Assembly (NCBI GenBank): GCA_007135795.1 | Contig: SLIE01000077.1 | Coordinates: 1 to 5,061 of the forward strand | Reading direction: 5' to 3' | Origin: Desulfobacterales bacterium | GTDB taxonomy: Bacteria > Desulfobacterota > Desulfobacteria > Desulfobacterales > Desulfosalsimonadaceae | DNA length: 5,061 nt | Translations under genes and position numbers: made by a program | Shown: positions 4,928 through 5,061 of the stretch, in pieces | Position numbering within the stretch: the stretch's first letter is position 1 | Layout of the letters: each line of letters starts with the position of its first letter | The notes under the pieces: generated by a model | The model's database searches: none | Told to the model about the DNA's origin: nothing | The model's input: only the letters and a program-made list of their open reading frames with translations

Positions 4928-5061
4928 TATTGGGAGGCGGCTGCCTCGAAATCGTCCACCGACACATCCCGGGGAGATGCTTTTCGAGGAATTCGTCAAG
5001 CCGCTGGGGCTTACACAAGCAGAACTCGCTCGTTGCCTGGGCGTTTCTTACCCTCGTCTCA
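4893..5061 (+). CDS. higA: HigA antitoxin, XRE-type HTH, 3' end beyond the window
   Basis: The first 56 codons of the antitoxin partner of HigB. Residues about 20-35 (NRPPTHPGEMLFEEF) are the signature of the HigA/VapI group. KPLGLTQAELARCLGVSYPRL then enters the XRE helix-turn-helix, whose recognition helix begins at the window edge. HigA binds and neutralises HigB, and represses the operon through the palindrome at 4606-4624. The ATG is supported by a strong GGAGG at 6 bp spacing. This start gives a basic leader of about 19 residues before the usual family beginning, encoded largely in the overlap with higB. An internal ATG at residue 29 would delete the signature and has no comparable ribosome site. 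The dimerisation part and stop lie outside the window. Confidence 0.92.
   Translation, partial: MPTRSKSQITTDIGRRLPRNRPPTHPGEMLFEEFVKPLGLTQAELARCLGVSYPRL

Noticed and set aside
1..5061. CRISPR array, tRNA or rRNA genes
   Set aside because: No regularly spaced short repeats and no cloverleaf or rRNA-like segments were seen. The repeats present are few, diverged and irregularly spaced.

Overview
The window looks like an accessory, mobile-DNA-influenced stretch of a bacterial chromosome of roughly average GC. The genes are moderately GC-balanced, and the long spacers between them are more AT-rich. The gene types (soluble multi-PAS histidine kinase, GNAT acetyltransferases, higBA toxin-antitoxin, integron-type cassette site) suggest a free-living Gram-negative environmental bacterium. 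The sequence alone does not fix the phylum; a proteobacterium or a green sulfur bacterium (Chlorobi) are guesses only.

Layout, left to right. Positions 1-460 (minus strand) hold the first 153 codons of a GNAT N-acetyltransferase that runs off the left edge. Positions 461-1381 hold no convincing gene. This spacer contains one hairpin repeat (555-606), two copies of a ~97 bp dispersed repeat (679-775, 1090-1187), and short palindromes. Positions 1382-3640 hold an intact 752-residue cytoplasmic sensor histidine kinase with four PAS-like domains and a HisKA_3/HATPase_c core (NarL/DegS-type), with no response regulator in view. Positions 3641-4152 are again non-coding and hold a third copy of the 97 bp repeat (3895-3995) and a second copy of the hairpin repeat (4069-4114).

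The right end reads as a relic of an integron cassette array. A second, unrelated GNAT gene (about 4153-4501) has lost its 5' end and carries two frameshifts, each explained by a single-base loss. A 59 bp attC-like recombination site follows at 4523-4581. A higBA toxin-antitoxin operon comes next (higB 4634-4927; higA from 4893, cut by the right edge). It has its own consensus sigma-70 promoter, starting 16 bp after the attC-like core site, with an 8 bp inverted repeat lying between the -35 and -10 boxes and covering part of the -10.

The likely biology: HigB is a ribosome-dependent mRNA interferase, and HigA neutralises it and represses the shared promoter. A self-sufficient TA unit beside a decayed cassette fits its known role in stabilising cassette arrays. 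The kinase and the two GNAT genes show no functional link to it. The most interesting signals are the attC-like site, the dead GNAT cassette, the probably leaderless higB mRNA, and the two repeat families that fill the spacers on both sides of the kinase.
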